From contig NZ_WHJG01000010.1 of NCBI RefSeq assembly GCF_011682175.1, forward strand, positions 140,816-204,815: a stretch of DNA of 64,000 nucleotides, read 5' to 3'. The translations under genes were made by a program, and so were the position numbers. Each line of letters opens with the position of its first letter. The stretch's first letter is position 1. This stretch comes from Massilia frigida (GTDB taxonomy: Bacteria; Pseudomonadota; Gammaproteobacteria; Burkholderiales; Burkholderiaceae_D). Of the stretch, positions 7,706 through 17,228 are shown in pieces. The notes under the pieces are model-generated. The model saw only the letters and a program-made list of their open reading frames with translations. It ran no database searches and was not told the origin of the DNA.

Positions 7706-9670
7706 ATGCCCAATCTTGCCAAGCTTCAGCTCGCCTTCAAGAATGTCTACGTGCGCATCGGTGCCGGCCTCCTGTTCGTGCTGCTTGTCGGCTTGGCCAT
7801 CTACAGTGCCGACGTGGAGCAGAACACCAGCCCGCTGGTCCATTCGCAAGACATTTCGCGCATCACCGCGCTCGCTGCGCAAAAGGACAAGCTGGAATAC
7901 CTGATGGTGGCCAAGCCGCTGTCGGAATCGCCGCGCTACATCTTCAAGTTCAAGGATGCGCCCCAGCTGCACGTGATCAAGGTGCCGAGCACCTCGCACC
8001 TGAGCCTGGAGCGCGAAGTGCTGCTCAAGAACGCGATTCCCTATTCGATCGCCAAGGAAGACTACCTGGCATCGCACAAGGCGGTCCTGCTCGACGAAGG
8101 CCAGAGCGCCGCCAGCGCCGAAGCGATCGCCTTCCTCAAGCGCCATGCGCTCGATATCTTCCTGATTCTTTTGATTCTCTACGCGATCAAGTTCGGCATT
8201 CCGGGCATGGGCATGAGCGCCGCCGTCATCATGCCGGACAAGCTCAAAGGCAGCATGGATGACCTGATCGGCATGGACGACATCAAGCAGGAAGTGCTGC
8301 ATTTGGAAGACATGATCCGCAACCGCGGCGAATACAAGTCGCACAACATCGACAAGCCGTTCAACGTGATGCTGACCGGCCCCGCCGGCACCGGCAAGAC
8401 CAAGCTGGTTGGCTACCTGGCCAAGAAACTCAATGTGCCGCTGATCCAGGCATCCGGCTCGGCGCTCGAATCGGGCTACGTGGGTGGCGGTTCCAAGGCC
8501 CTCAATGCGCTGTACCGCAAGGCGTGCGCGCGCGGCAGCTGCATCATCTTCCTGGACGAAGCGCAAACCCTGTTCATGCCGCGCGGCCGTGGCGAGAAGA
8601 AGTGGGAAGACGATACCGCCAACACGCTTTTGGGCCTGCTCGACGGCGTCAAGAGCGACAAGGGCGCCGGCGTGATCTGGGTAGTGGCCTCGAATTTCGA
8701 CGATGCGTCGGTCGAGATGGACGAAGCGATGCTGCGCCGCTTCTCGGTCAAGATCAACTTCCGCCTGCCGAACAAGGGCGAGCGCGGTGCGCTGCTCAAG
8801 AGCTTTTTGGGCCGCAAGAAGGATGGCCTGGTCGACTGGAACGACCTCGATCTGGGCCAGGTCGCCGAAATGACGGCCAACCTCAGTCCCGCGCTGCTGG
8901 AAACCGTGGTCGAACGCGCCAGCATGATCTCGATCCAGGAAAAGGCGATCATCAACACCGACCTGATGTTCCGCGCCTTCGAGCGCGCCACCCTGGGCCT
9001 GACCGACCGCGCCACCACGGCCGAAAAGCACAAGCAGCGCGAGCGCGTGGCGCTGCATGAACTGGGACACTTCTTCATGCAGATCGACCCCTATCTGCGC
9101 CAGGGCATGACCTTGGCCGAGGTCAAGGAAAAGTCGCACCTGCTCAAGATCAGTACCGAATCGGTGTCCAAGCTTGGCGCGCTGGGGTATGTGCTGCAGT
9201 CGGGCGACGATGTCTCGCTGCGCACGCTGGAAGAACTGGAGCAGGACGTGATCCAGCTGTACGGCGGCGTCGCAGCCGAGGAACTGTTTTATGGGGCGCG
9301 CGGGATTTCCGTGGGCAGCCAGAACGATATCGAAAAAGCCACCAAGATGCTCAACCTGATGGTCAACCGCCTGTCGATGTATTCGCGTTCGAAGATCGAC
9401 TACACGCAGTTGAAGCACGAAGGCAGCGGCGAGCACACCATCCGCCAGGTGGAAGAGAAGTCGGACGAGTTATACAGCTACACCCTGGGCGCGATCCGCG
9501 ATTACAAGGCAGTGATCGAGTCGCTCAAGGATACCTTGCTCGATCAGTACGTGCTGTCGAAGGATGCCGTGTTCGCGCTGCTGGAAGAGCGCCGCGATCT
9601 GCTGGCCTTCCACGTTGCCAGCCAGCGTTTGGGTAATCTGAAGCTGTGTACCGAGGCTGCCGCGGTCTAA
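7706..9670 (+). CDS. FtsH-like membrane AAA+ zinc protease
   Basis: 654 residues with FtsH architecture: membrane helix 1 (about 17-37), a periplasmic domain of about 110 residues, helix 2 (about 148-170), an AAA module and a zinc peptidase. Walker A GPAGTGKT is near residue 225, Walker B IIFLDEAQ near 280, pore-like motif GYVGGGS near 255, and the arginine region in EAMLRRFSV. The protease site is HELGH near 451 (classical FtsH has HEAGH), with the third ligand Asp retained in GSQNDIEKAT near 540. The sequence diverges from housekeeping FtsH (DEAQ instead of DEID, long MPRGRGEKKWEDD insertion), so this is a paralogue. Neighbours give no substrate clue. Confidence 0.85.
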   Translation: MPNLAKLQLAFKNVYVRIGAGLLFVLLVGLAIYSADVEQNTSPLVHSQDISRITALAAQKDKLEYLMVAKPLSESPRYIFKFKDAPQLHVIKVPSTSHLSLEREVLLKNAIPYSIAKEDYLASHKAVLLDEGQSAASAEAIAFLKRHALDIFLILLILYAIKFGIPGMGMSAAVIMPDKLKGSMDDLIGMDDIKQEVLHLEDMIRNRGEYKSHNIDKPFNVMLTGPAGTGKTKLVGYLAKKLNVPLIQASGSALESGYVGGGSKALNALYRKACARGSCIIFLDEAQTLFMPRGRGEKKWEDDTANTLLGLLDGVKSDKGAGVIWVVASNFDDASVEMDEAMLRRFSVKINFRLPNKGERGALLKSFLGRKKDGLVDWNDLDLGQVAEMTANLSPALLETVVERASMISIQEKAIINTDLMFRAFERATLGLTDRATTAEKHKQRERVALHELGHFFMQIDPYLRQGMTLAEVKEKSHLLKISTESVSKLGALGYVLQSGDDVSLRTLEELEQDVIQLYGGVAAEELFYGARGISVGSQNDIEKATKMLNLMVNRLSMYSRSKIDYTQLKHEGSGEHTIRQVEEKSDELYSYTLGAIRDYKAVIESLKDTLLDQYVLSKDAVFALLEERRDLLAFHVASQRLGNLKLCTEAAAV

Positions 9671-9701
9671 TAACGTCCCTTGGCACCGCTAAAAGAAGTT
9701 C

Positions 9702-9741
9702 CGTCGTTCCCGCCGAGTGCCGCCTTGGCGCGGGAACGACG
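9702..9741. repeat. dispersed REP-like palindrome
   Basis: Inverted repeat CGTCGTTCCCGC ... GCGGGAACGACG between convergent genes. The same arms recur at 47927-48018, 48126-48190 and 61527-61617, so it is a dispersed intergenic element; it may act as a terminator-like hairpin. Confidence 0.8.
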
Positions 9742-9750
9742 AGCTAGTTG

Positions 9751-11463
9751 TTAATGCGGCTTCACCCCCGCCAGTTCCACGCCGACCCGCTCCGCCATGC
9801 TGCGCGCCAGCTCGCGCTCCCCGACGAACACCTGGCTGCCGGTCTCCTTGCGCAGCAATTGCGCCTCTTCCTCGTTATGCGTGCGCACCAGCGTGCGAAT
9901 CCCCGGATTGAGCGCGCGTGCCGTCTCGATCATGGCACGCACATGGAAGGTATCGGGCGTGGCAATCACCAGCAAGGCCGCGCGCGCGATATGCGCCTGG
10001 ATCAGCACCGCCGGTTCCGCCGCGTTGCCCGCCACCGCCGCGATATCGCGCTTGCGCAGCTGGTCGACCAGCTCGCGGTTCTGCTCCGCCACCACGATAT
10101 GCACGCCCTGCGCCATGAGCGCATCGGCGATCATGCGTCCGACCCGCCCGTACCCGACCAGCACCACCTGGCCGCTCAGGCGCTCCTGCGGCACCGACAT
10201 CGGCAGCTCGGCCAGCGGATCGGTCGAACGTTCCAGCTTGCGCGCCGCGTCCGACTTGCCGCGCAGCCAGCGCTGCAGCGGCTCGATCGTCTTGAACAGC
10301 AGCGGATTGAGCGCGATCGAAATAATCGCTCCAGCCAGGATCAGGCTCTGGCCCTCTTTCGGCAGCAAGCCGAGCGCCATGCCCAGCGCCGCCAGGATGA
10401 ACGAGAACTCGCCGATCTGCGCCAGGCTGGCCGACACCGTCAGCGCGGTATTGAGCGGATAGCGCAGCGCGATCACCAGCGCGAACGCCACCAGCGACTT
10501 GCCGAACATGATCACGCCGACCACCGCCAGCACCCTTAGCGGGCTCTCGACCAGCACCATCGGATCGGCCAGCATGCCGACCGAGACGAAGAACAGCACC
10601 GAAAATGCATCGCGCAGCGGCGGCGATTCCTCGGCGGCGCGGTGGCTCAGGGGTGACTCGCGCAGCACCATCCCGGCAAAGAACGCGCCCAGCGCGAACG
10701 ACACCCCAAACAGCTCCGACGAACCATAGGCGATGCCCACCGCCGTGGCGACGACGGCCAGCGTAAACAGTTCGCGCGAGCCGGTGCGCGCCACGCGCCA
10801 CAAGAACCACGGGAACAGCTTGCGCCCGACCACCAGCATGAACACAATGAAGGCGGCAACCTGGCCCAGGGTTAGCCCCAAGGTTTTCCAGATGTTCGCG
10901 TCCGCAGCGGCGGCGGCGCCATCCGGGCCTGTTCCGCCCAAGGCACCGGCCAGCGCCGGCAGCATCACCAGCATCAGCACCGTCACCAGGTCCTCGACCA
11001 CCAGCCAGCCGACCGCGATGCGGCCGTTGATCGAATCGAGGATGCCCAGGTCTTCCAGCGCGCGCAGCAGCACCACCGTGCTGGCCACCGACAGCGCCAG
11101 CCCGAACACCAGCCCCGCGCCCAGGCTCCAGCCCCACAGGTGCGCCATGCCGATCCCCATGCCGGTGGCCGCGCCGATCTGCAGCACGGCCCCGGGCAGC
11201 GCGATGGCGCGCACTTCCATCAGGTCGTCCAGCGAGAAGTGCAGGCCAACCCCGAACATCAGGAGCATCACGCCGATTTCGGCCAGTTGCCCGGCCAGCG
11301 CCACGTCGGCAACGAAGCCCGGCGTGGCCGGCCCGATCACGATCCCGGCGGCCAGGTAGCCGACCAGCGCCGGCAGCTTGAAGCGCACGGCGATCATGCC
11401 GAATATGAGGCCGAAGCCAAGTGCGGCGGCGATGGTGGTGATCAGGCTGATGTTGTGGTGCAT
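9751..11463 (-). CDS. ybaL: YbaL-type CPA2 cation:proton antiporter with RCK domain
   Basis: 570 residues, close to E. coli YbaL. The N-terminus MHHNISLITTIAAALGFGLI and LLMFGVGLHFSLDDLMEVRA are near-signature YbaL sequences. About 12 membrane segments (residues 5-390) form the Na+/H+ exchanger fold, followed by a cytosolic TrkA-N/RCK Rossmann domain (VVLVGYGRVGRMIADALMAQ) that binds NAD(H) or a nucleotide. It probably exports K+ or Na+ in exchange for protons in the inner membrane. Monocistronic, convergent with the FtsH-like gene. Confidence 0.92.
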   Translation of the reverse strand: MHHNISLITTIAAALGFGLIFGMIAVRFKLPALVGYLAAGIVIGPATPGFVADVALAGQLAEIGVMLLMFGVGLHFSLDDLMEVRAIALPGAVLQIGAATGMGIGMAHLWGWSLGAGLVFGLALSVASTVVLLRALEDLGILDSINGRIAVGWLVVEDLVTVLMLVMLPALAGALGGTGPDGAAAAADANIWKTLGLTLGQVAAFIVFMLVVGRKLFPWFLWRVARTGSRELFTLAVVATAVGIAYGSSELFGVSFALGAFFAGMVLRESPLSHRAAEESPPLRDAFSVLFFVSVGMLADPMVLVESPLRVLAVVGVIMFGKSLVAFALVIALRYPLNTALTVSASLAQIGEFSFILAALGMALGLLPKEGQSLILAGAIISIALNPLLFKTIEPLQRWLRGKSDAARKLERSTDPLAELPMSVPQERLSGQVVLVGYGRVGRMIADALMAQGVHIVVAEQNRELVDQLRKRDIAAVAGNAAEPAVLIQAHIARAALLVIATPDTFHVRAMIETARALNPGIRTLVRTHNEEEAQLLRKETGSQVFVGERELARSMAERVGVELAGVKPH

Positions 11464-11526
11464 ACGGACGCTCTCCTCGTGATGGACGGAGCTCCCAGTA
11501 TAGGGTACATGCCTCTGTAAAGACGC

Positions 11527-12162
11527 CTACGGCACCGTGGCCAGCGCCAGCAGCACCTTGCGCACCGAGGCGCGCACCGCCAGGAATTCGGCGCGCCGTC
11601 CGGATTTATCGAGCCGGAACAGCATCAGGCCTTCGATCTGCGCCACCATCAGGATCGCGCGCTGGCGGTATTCGTCGTCGCCGATGGCGGGATTGAGGCC
11701 GCGAATGAGCTTGAAGATGGCCTTGCGCTCGCGTGCCATCATGGTATCCATCAGGCTCGATGCGAAGGCATTGCGCGAGGCCAGGGCCCAGATCTCGAAG
11801 AAGATCGCATGCGTCACCGGGTCGGTGATCTCGTCGAGGAACATGTCGCAGGTCGAGAAAAACTGGTCCAGGCGCGAGGCGCTCGTCATGGCCGCCGAAA
11901 TCGAATCCATCTTCGACTGGAACAGGTCCATCGTATAGAGCAGCAGCGCTTCGAGCAGCGCATCCTTGCTCTGGTAGTAGTGCTGCACGTTCGAGAGGCT
12001 GATGCCCACCTCCTGTGCCACCCTGCGCATCGACAGCCCGGCATAGCCCTCGGCTGCGAGCAGGGTGCGCGCCGCGCGCAGGATATCGTGGGCCCGTCCC
12101 AACCCTTTTTCGGTGGTGACGGAGGCTTTGTGTTTGAGGGCGCTGGCGACGGTACTGGACAT
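11527..12162 (-). CDS. TetR family repressor of the acyl-CoA operon
   Basis: 211 residues. The TetR helix-turn-helix is at about 25-70 (AAEGYAGLSMRRVAQEVGIS, then LSNVQHYYQSKDALLEALL). The C-terminal ligand domain is unassigned; in comparable operons it binds acyl-CoA or a related metabolite. It is divergent from the thiolase-like gene at 12265, and the shared intergenic region holds a perfect 20-bp palindrome over the promoter. Local repression of the acyl-CoA operon, relieved by a pathway intermediate, is the natural inference. Confidence 0.9.
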   Translation of the reverse strand: MSSTVASALKHKASVTTEKGLGRAHDILRAARTLLAAEGYAGLSMRRVAQEVGISLSNVQHYYQSKDALLEALLLYTMDLFQSKMDSISAAMTSASRLDQFFSTCDMFLDEITDPVTHAIFFEIWALASRNAFASSLMDTMMARERKAIFKLIRGLNPAIGDDEYRQRAILMVAQIEGLMLFRLDKSGRRAEFLAVRASVRKVLLALATVP

Positions 12163-12194
12163 GGGACGGATTATCGCATGGCGCTATGCAAAGC

Positions 12195-12239
12195 AGGTCG
12201 GCTGACCTATAATCGGTGCACTAGGTCGAGCGACCTAGT
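12195..12239 (+). promoter_or_regulatory. TetR operator overlapping the acyl-CoA operon promoter
   Basis: A perfect palindrome ACTAGGTCGAGCGACCTAGT lies at 12220-12239. A second, shorter dyad AGGTC-GGCT-GACCT lies at 12195-12208 and shares the half-site AGGTC. Between them is a consensus -10 box TATAAT (12208-12213); no good -35 is visible. The predicted transcription start falls at the edge of the main operator, so bound repressor would block initiation. Confidence 0.75.
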
Positions 12240-12264
12240 TCATAAAACATCTCAGGAGACGCGC

Positions 12265-13449
12265 ATGAGCCGCAACGTATTTGTCACTGGCGTGGGCATG
12301 ATCCCGTTCGCCAAGCCGGGCGCCAGCGCGCCATACGACCAGATGGGCGCCATGGCGGCGCGCCAGGCGCTCGACGACGCCGGCGTGGCCTACGACGACA
12401 TCGAGCAAGCCTATGCCGGCTACGTGTACGGCGACTCGACCAGCGGCCAGAAGGCGCTGTACCAGGTCGGCATGAGCGGCATCCCGATCGTCAACGTGAA
12501 TAACAACTGCTCGACCGGATCGACCGCCCTGTTCCTGGCCCGCCAGGCCATTGCCAGCGGCGCCGCCGAATGCGTGCTGGTCCTCGGCTTCGAGCAAATG
12601 AGCCCGGGCGCGCTCGGTTCCGTGTTCGCCGACCGTCCCAGCCCGTTCGAGCCGTTCGATGCCGTGACCGATGAACTGGTCGGCATGCCCGACCTTCCGC
12701 TGGCGCTGCGCTACTTCGGCGGCGCCGGCCTGGCCCACATGAAAAAATACGGCACCCCGTTCGACGCCTTTGCCAAAATCCGCGCCAAGGCCAGCCGCCA
12801 CGCCGTGAACAATCCGCTGGCGCTGTTCCGCAAGGAAGTGACCACCCAGGACGTGCTGGACGCGCCGATGATCTGGCCGGGTGTGATGACGCGCCTGATG
12901 GCCTGCCCGCCCACCTGCGGCGCCGCCGCGGCGGTGCTGGTATCGGAAGACTTCGCGAAAAAGCGCGGCCTGAAGGCGAATGTGTATATCGCCGCGCAAG
13001 CCATGACCACCGACCGTCCCGGCACGTTCGAGTCGGGCGACATGATGCGCCTGGTCGGCTACGACATGAGCCGCGCCGCCGCCGACAAGGTGTACGCGCA
13101 GGCCGGCATCGGCCCGGGCGAGCTCGATGTGGTCGAACTGCACGACTGCTTCGCCCACAATGAACTGATCACCTACGAGGCGCTGGGCCTGTGTCCCGAG
13201 GGCGGCGCCGACAAATTCATCAACGACGGCGACAACACCTACGGCGGCAAGGTCGTCACCAATCCGTCCGGCGGCCTGCTCTCGAAAGGGCACCCGCTCG
13301 GCGCCACCGGCCTGGCCCAGTGCTACGAGCTGACCCACCAGTTGCGCGGCAGCGCCGGGGCGCGCCAGGTCGACGGCGCCCGCATCGCCCTGCAGCACAA
13401 TCTGGGCCTGGGCGGCGCCTGCGTGGTCACCATGTACCGGGCGGCATGA
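12265..13449 (+). CDS. thiolase-like lipid-transfer protein / acetyl-CoA acyltransferase
   Basis: 394 residues of the SCP2-thiolase type. The nucleophilic Cys sits in VNNNCSTGSTALF near residue 80, and the His of the second active-site loop in LLSKGHPLGATGLAQ; the ELHDCFAHNE motif is also typical of this branch rather than of FadA. Such proteins cleave 3-ketoacyl-CoA thioesters or, in lineages lacking full catalysis, act as lipid-transfer/aldolase partners. The ribosome site AGGAG is upstream. First gene of an operon with an acyl-CoA dehydrogenase (ATGA overlap) and a CoA-transferase, under a divergent TetR. Confidence 0.88.
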   Translation: MSRNVFVTGVGMIPFAKPGASAPYDQMGAMAARQALDDAGVAYDDIEQAYAGYVYGDSTSGQKALYQVGMSGIPIVNVNNNCSTGSTALFLARQAIASGAAECVLVLGFEQMSPGALGSVFADRPSPFEPFDAVTDELVGMPDLPLALRYFGGAGLAHMKKYGTPFDAFAKIRAKASRHAVNNPLALFRKEVTTQDVLDAPMIWPGVMTRLMACPPTCGAAAAVLVSEDFAKKRGLKANVYIAAQAMTTDRPGTFESGDMMRLVGYDMSRAAADKVYAQAGIGPGELDVVELHDCFAHNELITYEALGLCPEGGADKFINDGDNTYGGKVVTNPSGGLLSKGHPLGATGLAQCYELTHQLRGSAGARQVDGARIALQHNLGLGGACVVTMYRAA

Positions 13450-14597
13450 TGGATATGCACTCCGCATCGCCCTGGATGACGCCCGAACTGGACGGCTTTC
13501 GCGACGCCGTGCGCCGCTTCGTGGACGGCGAAGTGGCGCCGCACCAGCAGCGCTGGCGCGAGCAGCAGCACGTCGACCGCGACCTGTGGCACAAGGGCGG
13601 CGCCATGGGCATCCTGTGCGCCGACATCCCTGAGCAGTACGGCGGTTCGGGCGGCAGCTTCGCGCACCAGGCCATCGTGTTCGAGGAACTGGGCTATTGC
13701 GGCGACATGGCCTTCGGCATCCACGTGCACGCCATCGTCGCCCATTACCTGCTGAACCAGGGCACCGAAGCGCAAAAGCTCAAGTACCTGCCCAAGCTGG
13801 CCAGCGGCGAGATGGTGGCGGCGATCGCCATGTCAGAGCCAGGCGCCGGCTCCGACCTGAAAGGCATCCGCACCACCGCCGTCAAGACGGCCGACGGCTA
13901 CAAGGTGAACGGCTCCAAGACCTTCATCTCGAACGGCTACCTGGCCGACCTGGTCGTGGTGGTGGTCAAGACCGATGCCGACGCGGGCGCCAAGGGCGTC
14001 TCGCTGCTGCTGATGGAAACGAAGGAGAACCCGGGCTTTCGCGTCGGCCGCATCCTGGAAAAGGTCGGGCAAAAGGGCCAGGACACCTGCGAGCTGTTTT
14101 TTGATAACGCCCATGTGGCGCTGGACAATGTGCTGGGCGGCGCCGAGGGCCAGGGCTTCGCCCAGCTGATGACCGAGCTGCCGTACGAACGCACCATTCT
14201 CGGCGTCGCCGGCGTGGCCGCCATCGAACGCGCGCTGCGCCTGACAATCGACCACACGCGCGAGCGGCGTGCTTTCGGCCAGGCGCTGATCGAGATGCAG
14301 AACACGCGCTTCGTGCTGGCCGAAATCAAGACCGAGGCCACGATTGCGCGCATCTTCATCGACCGCTGTATCGCCGAGACCATCGCCGGCCGGATGGACA
14401 CGGTGACCGCCTCGATGGCCAAATACTGGATCTCGGACCTGCAATGCAAGGTGATCGACCAGTGCGTGCAGCTCTTTGGCGGCTACGGCTACATGCTCGA
14501 ATACCCGATCGCCCAGATGTACGTGGACGCGCGCGTGCAGCGCATCTACGGCGGCGCCAATGAGATCATGAAGGAAATCATCGCCCGTTCACTTTAG
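13446..14597 (+). CDS. acyl-CoA dehydrogenase
   Basis: 383 residues, full length for the family. Flavoenzyme introducing an alpha-beta double bond into an acyl-CoA and passing electrons to ETF. The signature AMSEPGAGSDLKGIRT and the second signature in LFGGYGYMLEYPIAQMYVDA are intact, and the catalytic-base Glu is expected in YGGANEIMKEI. The start ATG overlaps the stop of the thiolase-like gene; a second ATG follows immediately. Substrate unknown. Confidence 0.92.
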   Translation: MMDMHSASPWMTPELDGFRDAVRRFVDGEVAPHQQRWREQQHVDRDLWHKGGAMGILCADIPEQYGGSGGSFAHQAIVFEELGYCGDMAFGIHVHAIVAHYLLNQGTEAQKLKYLPKLASGEMVAAIAMSEPGAGSDLKGIRTTAVKTADGYKVNGSKTFISNGYLADLVVVVVKTDADAGAKGVSLLLMETKENPGFRVGRILEKVGQKGQDTCELFFDNAHVALDNVLGGAEGQGFAQLMTELPYERTILGVAGVAAIERALRLTIDHTRERRAFGQALIEMQNTRFVLAEIKTEATIARIFIDRCIAETIAGRMDTVTASMAKYWISDLQCKVIDQCVQLFGGYGYMLEYPIAQMYVDARVQRIYGGANEIMKEIIARSL

Positions 14598-14609
14598 GAG
14601 TGCACCACC

Positions 14610-15761
14610 ATGGCAGGACCGCTGGCAGGAATCAAAGTGATCGAAATGGCCGGCCTAGGACCCTGTCCGTTCGCCGCCATGATGTTGGCCGACATGGGCG
14701 CGCAAGTGATCCGCATCGAGCGCAAGACCGCGCCCGGCGCGGCCACCCCGTTCCCAATGCTGGGCACCAAGTACGACGTGCTGGCGCGCGGACGGCGTTC
14801 GCTGGCGCTGGACCTCAAGCAGCCGGCCGCGCAAGCGATCGCGCTGGACCTGATATCCAAAGCCGACGTCGTGCTCGAAGGCTTCCGCCCCGGCGTGATG
14901 GAACGTCTCGGCCTGGGACCGGACGCCTGCCTGGCGCGCAACGCCGCGCTGGTGTACGGGCGCGTCACCGGCTGGGGTCAGACTGGCCCGCTGGCGCAGG
15001 CGGCGGGGCACGACATCAACTACATCGCCCTGACCGGCATGCTGCACGCGATGGGCCGCGCCGATGCGCCGCCGGCGCCGCCCCTGAACCTGGTGGGCGA
15101 CTTCGGCGGGGGAGGGATGATGCTCGCCTTCGGCGTGGTCTGCGCCGTGCTGGAAGCGCGCGGTTCGGGCAAGGGCCAGGTGATCGACGCCGCCATGACC
15201 GACGGCGCCGCGCTGCTCGGCGCCATGATGTACGGCCTGCGCGCGCAGGGCGGCTGGAGCGACCGGCGCGAGGCCAACCTGCTCGACGGCGGTGCCCATT
15301 TCTACGATACCTACGCCTGCGCCGACGGCAAGTTCGTTTCGGTGGGCGCGATCGAGCCGCAGTTCTACGCCCTGCTGCTCAAGCTCGCCGGCGCCGACGA
15401 TCCGGCCTTCGACGCCCAGATGGACCCGGCCAGCTGGCCCCTGCTCAGCGACAAACTGGCGGCGCTGTTTGCGCGGCGCACGCGTGACGAGTGGTGCGCG
15501 CTGATGGAAGGGACCGACGCGTGCTTCGCGCCCGTGCTCGACCTGGACGAAGCGCCCCTGCATCCGCACAACGCCGCCCGCGCCAGCTTCGTGGAGGTCG
15601 ACGGCGTGATGCAGCCGGCGCCGGCCCCGCGCTTTTCGCGCACGGTGCCGGAACTGGGCGGTGCCCCGGCCTATCCTGGCCAGCACAGCGCGGCGGTACT
15701 GATGGACTGGGGCTGGGATGACGCCGCGATTGCCAGCCTGGCGGCCCAGGGAGTCATTTAA
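14610..15761 (+). CDS. CaiB/BaiF family CoA-transferase (alpha-methylacyl-CoA racemase-like)
   Basis: 383 residues, class III CoA-transferase fold ([57 protein letters not shown]). The pattern [14 protein letters not shown] and the [18 protein letters not shown] region match alpha-methylacyl-CoA racemase (His/Asp catalytic pair) better than true CoA-transferases. A racemase would fit the acyl-CoA dehydrogenase and thiolase upstream in a branched-chain or sterol-like acyl degradation route (inference). Ribosome site AGGAG 10 bp upstream; last gene of the operon. Confidence 0.88.
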   Translation: MAGPLAGIKVIEMAGLGPCPFAAMMLADMGAQVIRIERKTAPGAATPFPMLGTKYDVLARGRRSLALDLKQPAAQAIALDLISKADVVLEGFRPGVMERLGLGPDACLARNAALVYGRVTGWGQTGPLAQAAGHDINYIALTGMLHAMGRADAPPAPPLNLVGDFGGGGMMLAFGVVCAVLEARGSGKGQVIDAAMTDGAALLGAMMYGLRAQGGWSDRREANLLDGGAHFYDTYACADGKFVSVGAIEPQFYALLLKLAGADDPAFDAQMDPASWPLLSDKLAALFARRTRDEWCALMEGTDACFAPVLDLDEAPLHPHNAARASFVEVDGVMQPAPAPRFSRTVPELGGAPAYPGQHSAAVLMDWGWDDAAIASLAAQGVI

Positions 15762-15850
15762 TCGGATGTTGCGCGTGTGTGGCCGGATTAACCGGCATCG
15801 GCGGCGATCAGGAGTAAGATCGTCATAGTCAAACACCATGCGGAGGCATC

Positions 15851-16195
15851 ATGCAAGATACCCTGAACGGCCCCGATTCCTTCCCCGGGGACGACACGGC
15901 CGATGGCACGGCGGAAGCGCAGGCGATTCCGGGACGCGACCTGTTCATCGTCGCGACCTTCTTCACGCCGACCGATGCGCACCTGGTGCGCGGCTTCCTG
16001 GTCGCCGAGGGCATTCCCGCCGTCGTGGCCGACGCCAACCTGGCCCAGGCCAACCAGTTCCTGCTGCCGGCCATGGGCGGCGTGCGTGTGCTGGCACCGG
16101 CCGAATACCTGCAGCAGGCCCAGGACCTGCTGGCCGCGCGCGAGCATGGCGATTTCACCCTGAGCGACGACGCCGACGTCGGCCCGTCCGCCTAG
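15851..16195 (+). CDS. DUF2007 (putative signal-transducing) protein
   Basis: 114 residues. The core DLFIVATFFTPTDAHLVRGF and LVAEGIPAVVADANLAQAN match the DUF2007 ferredoxin-like domain, a small cytosolic fold of unknown role; the N-terminal 25 residues are acidic and likely disordered. Good ribosome site GGAGG. It stands 90 bp after the CoA-transferase and is convergent with the LysR gene; probably a separate transcript. Confidence 0.85.
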   Translation: MQDTLNGPDSFPGDDTADGTAEAQAIPGRDLFIVATFFTPTDAHLVRGFLVAEGIPAVVADANLAQANQFLLPAMGGVRVLAPAEYLQQAQDLLAAREHGDFTLSDDADVGPSA

Positions 16196-16204
16196 GCGCC
16201 AGCG

Positions 16205-17119
16205 CTAGCGGTCGACCGTCGCCATCCATCCTGGCAGGGCGCCGATGCGCTGTGCCAGGAAGTCCATGAACAGGCGTGCGCGCGCCGGCTGGTAGCGCCT
16301 GGACGGATACACCAGCGCCACCTGCTGCGGCGTGCCGCTCCACGCCGGCAGCACGCGCACCAACTGGCCTGCCTGCACCAGGTCGTGCACCAGCCAGTGC
16401 GGACACAGGCCGATTCCGGCGCCGGCCAGCAGGCTGTCGCGAATCGCCAGCGCGTTATTGACCCGATAGCGCCCGCGCGTCGTCACCTTCACTACTTCCG
16501 CACCGCGCTGCAGCGCCATCTCGTCGCCCGTGGCCAGCCACGCAAAGCGGAGAAAATCGTGCCGCGCCAGGTCGTCCGGCAGCTTGATGCGTGGGTGCCG
16601 CGCCAGATAGGCGGGCGCCGCCAGCAGCGAGCGCGGTGATGCGGCAATCGTGCGGGCCACGGCATCGGGCGGCAGCGGCCCGCCCAGGCGCACGGCCACG
16701 TCCACGCCATCGCCGACCAGGTCGACGAAGCGGTCGTCGAGAATGAGTTCGATCTCGATATCCGGATGCAGTGCCAGGAATTCCTGCGCCAGCGCGTTCA
16801 GATGAAACTGGCCCAGCGCCACCGGAGCGTTCACGCGCAGCAGGCCCTGCGCTTGCCGCGCATGGCCGCGCACGTCCGCCAGCGCATCGTCGTACTCGTC
16901 GAGCAGGCGCCGGGCGCGCTCGTGGAAGCGCAGGCCTTCGGCCGTCGCCAGCAGGCCGGTGGTGCTGCGTTCGAGCAGGCGCACGCCCACATGCGCCTCC
17001 AGCGCGTTGATCGCCTTGCTGACCGTCGGCTGCGTGGTGCCGGATTCGCGTGCCACTGCCGACAGGCTGCCCAGGTCGACCGCGCGGGTGAACAGGTGCA
17101 TCAGGCGCAGGGTATCCAT
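16205..17119 (-). CDS. LysR family transcriptional regulator
   Basis: 304 residues from the second of two adjacent ATGs (17119), which is better spaced from AAGGAG than the ATG at 17122. N-terminal winged helix (LMHLFTRAVDLGSLSAVARE, TTQPTVSKAINALEAHVG, LLERSTTGL) and a C-terminal periplasmic-binding-like effector domain. The strand pairs it divergently with the secreted SGNH hydrolase gene, its likely target. Confidence 0.92.
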   Translation of the reverse strand: MDTLRLMHLFTRAVDLGSLSAVARESGTTQPTVSKAINALEAHVGVRLLERSTTGLLATAEGLRFHERARRLLDEYDDALADVRGHARQAQGLLRVNAPVALGQFHLNALAQEFLALHPDIEIELILDDRFVDLVGDGVDVAVRLGGPLPPDAVARTIAASPRSLLAAPAYLARHPRIKLPDDLARHDFLRFAWLATGDEMALQRGAEVVKVTTRGRYRVNNALAIRDSLLAGAGIGLCPHWLVHDLVQAGQLVRVLPAWSGTPQQVALVYPSRRYQPARARLFMDFLAQRIGALPGWMATVDR

Positions 17120-17130
17120 CATCGCTCCTT

Positions 17131-17145
17131 ATTCCATATTGGAAT
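17131..17145. promoter_or_regulatory. LysR operator candidate
   Basis: Perfect dyad ATTCCA-TAT-TGGAAT located 9-26 bp upstream of the LysR start, in the divergent intergenic region. It fits the T-N11-A LysR box and would autoregulate lysR and control the gene at 17229. Confidence 0.6.
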
Positions 17146-17228
17146 GGATGATAGTCGATTTACCCGTCTACCAGCGCTGGATGGAATGGCCTACCTTGAG
17201 CGGCTACTTCACTCAAAGGAGAAATACC

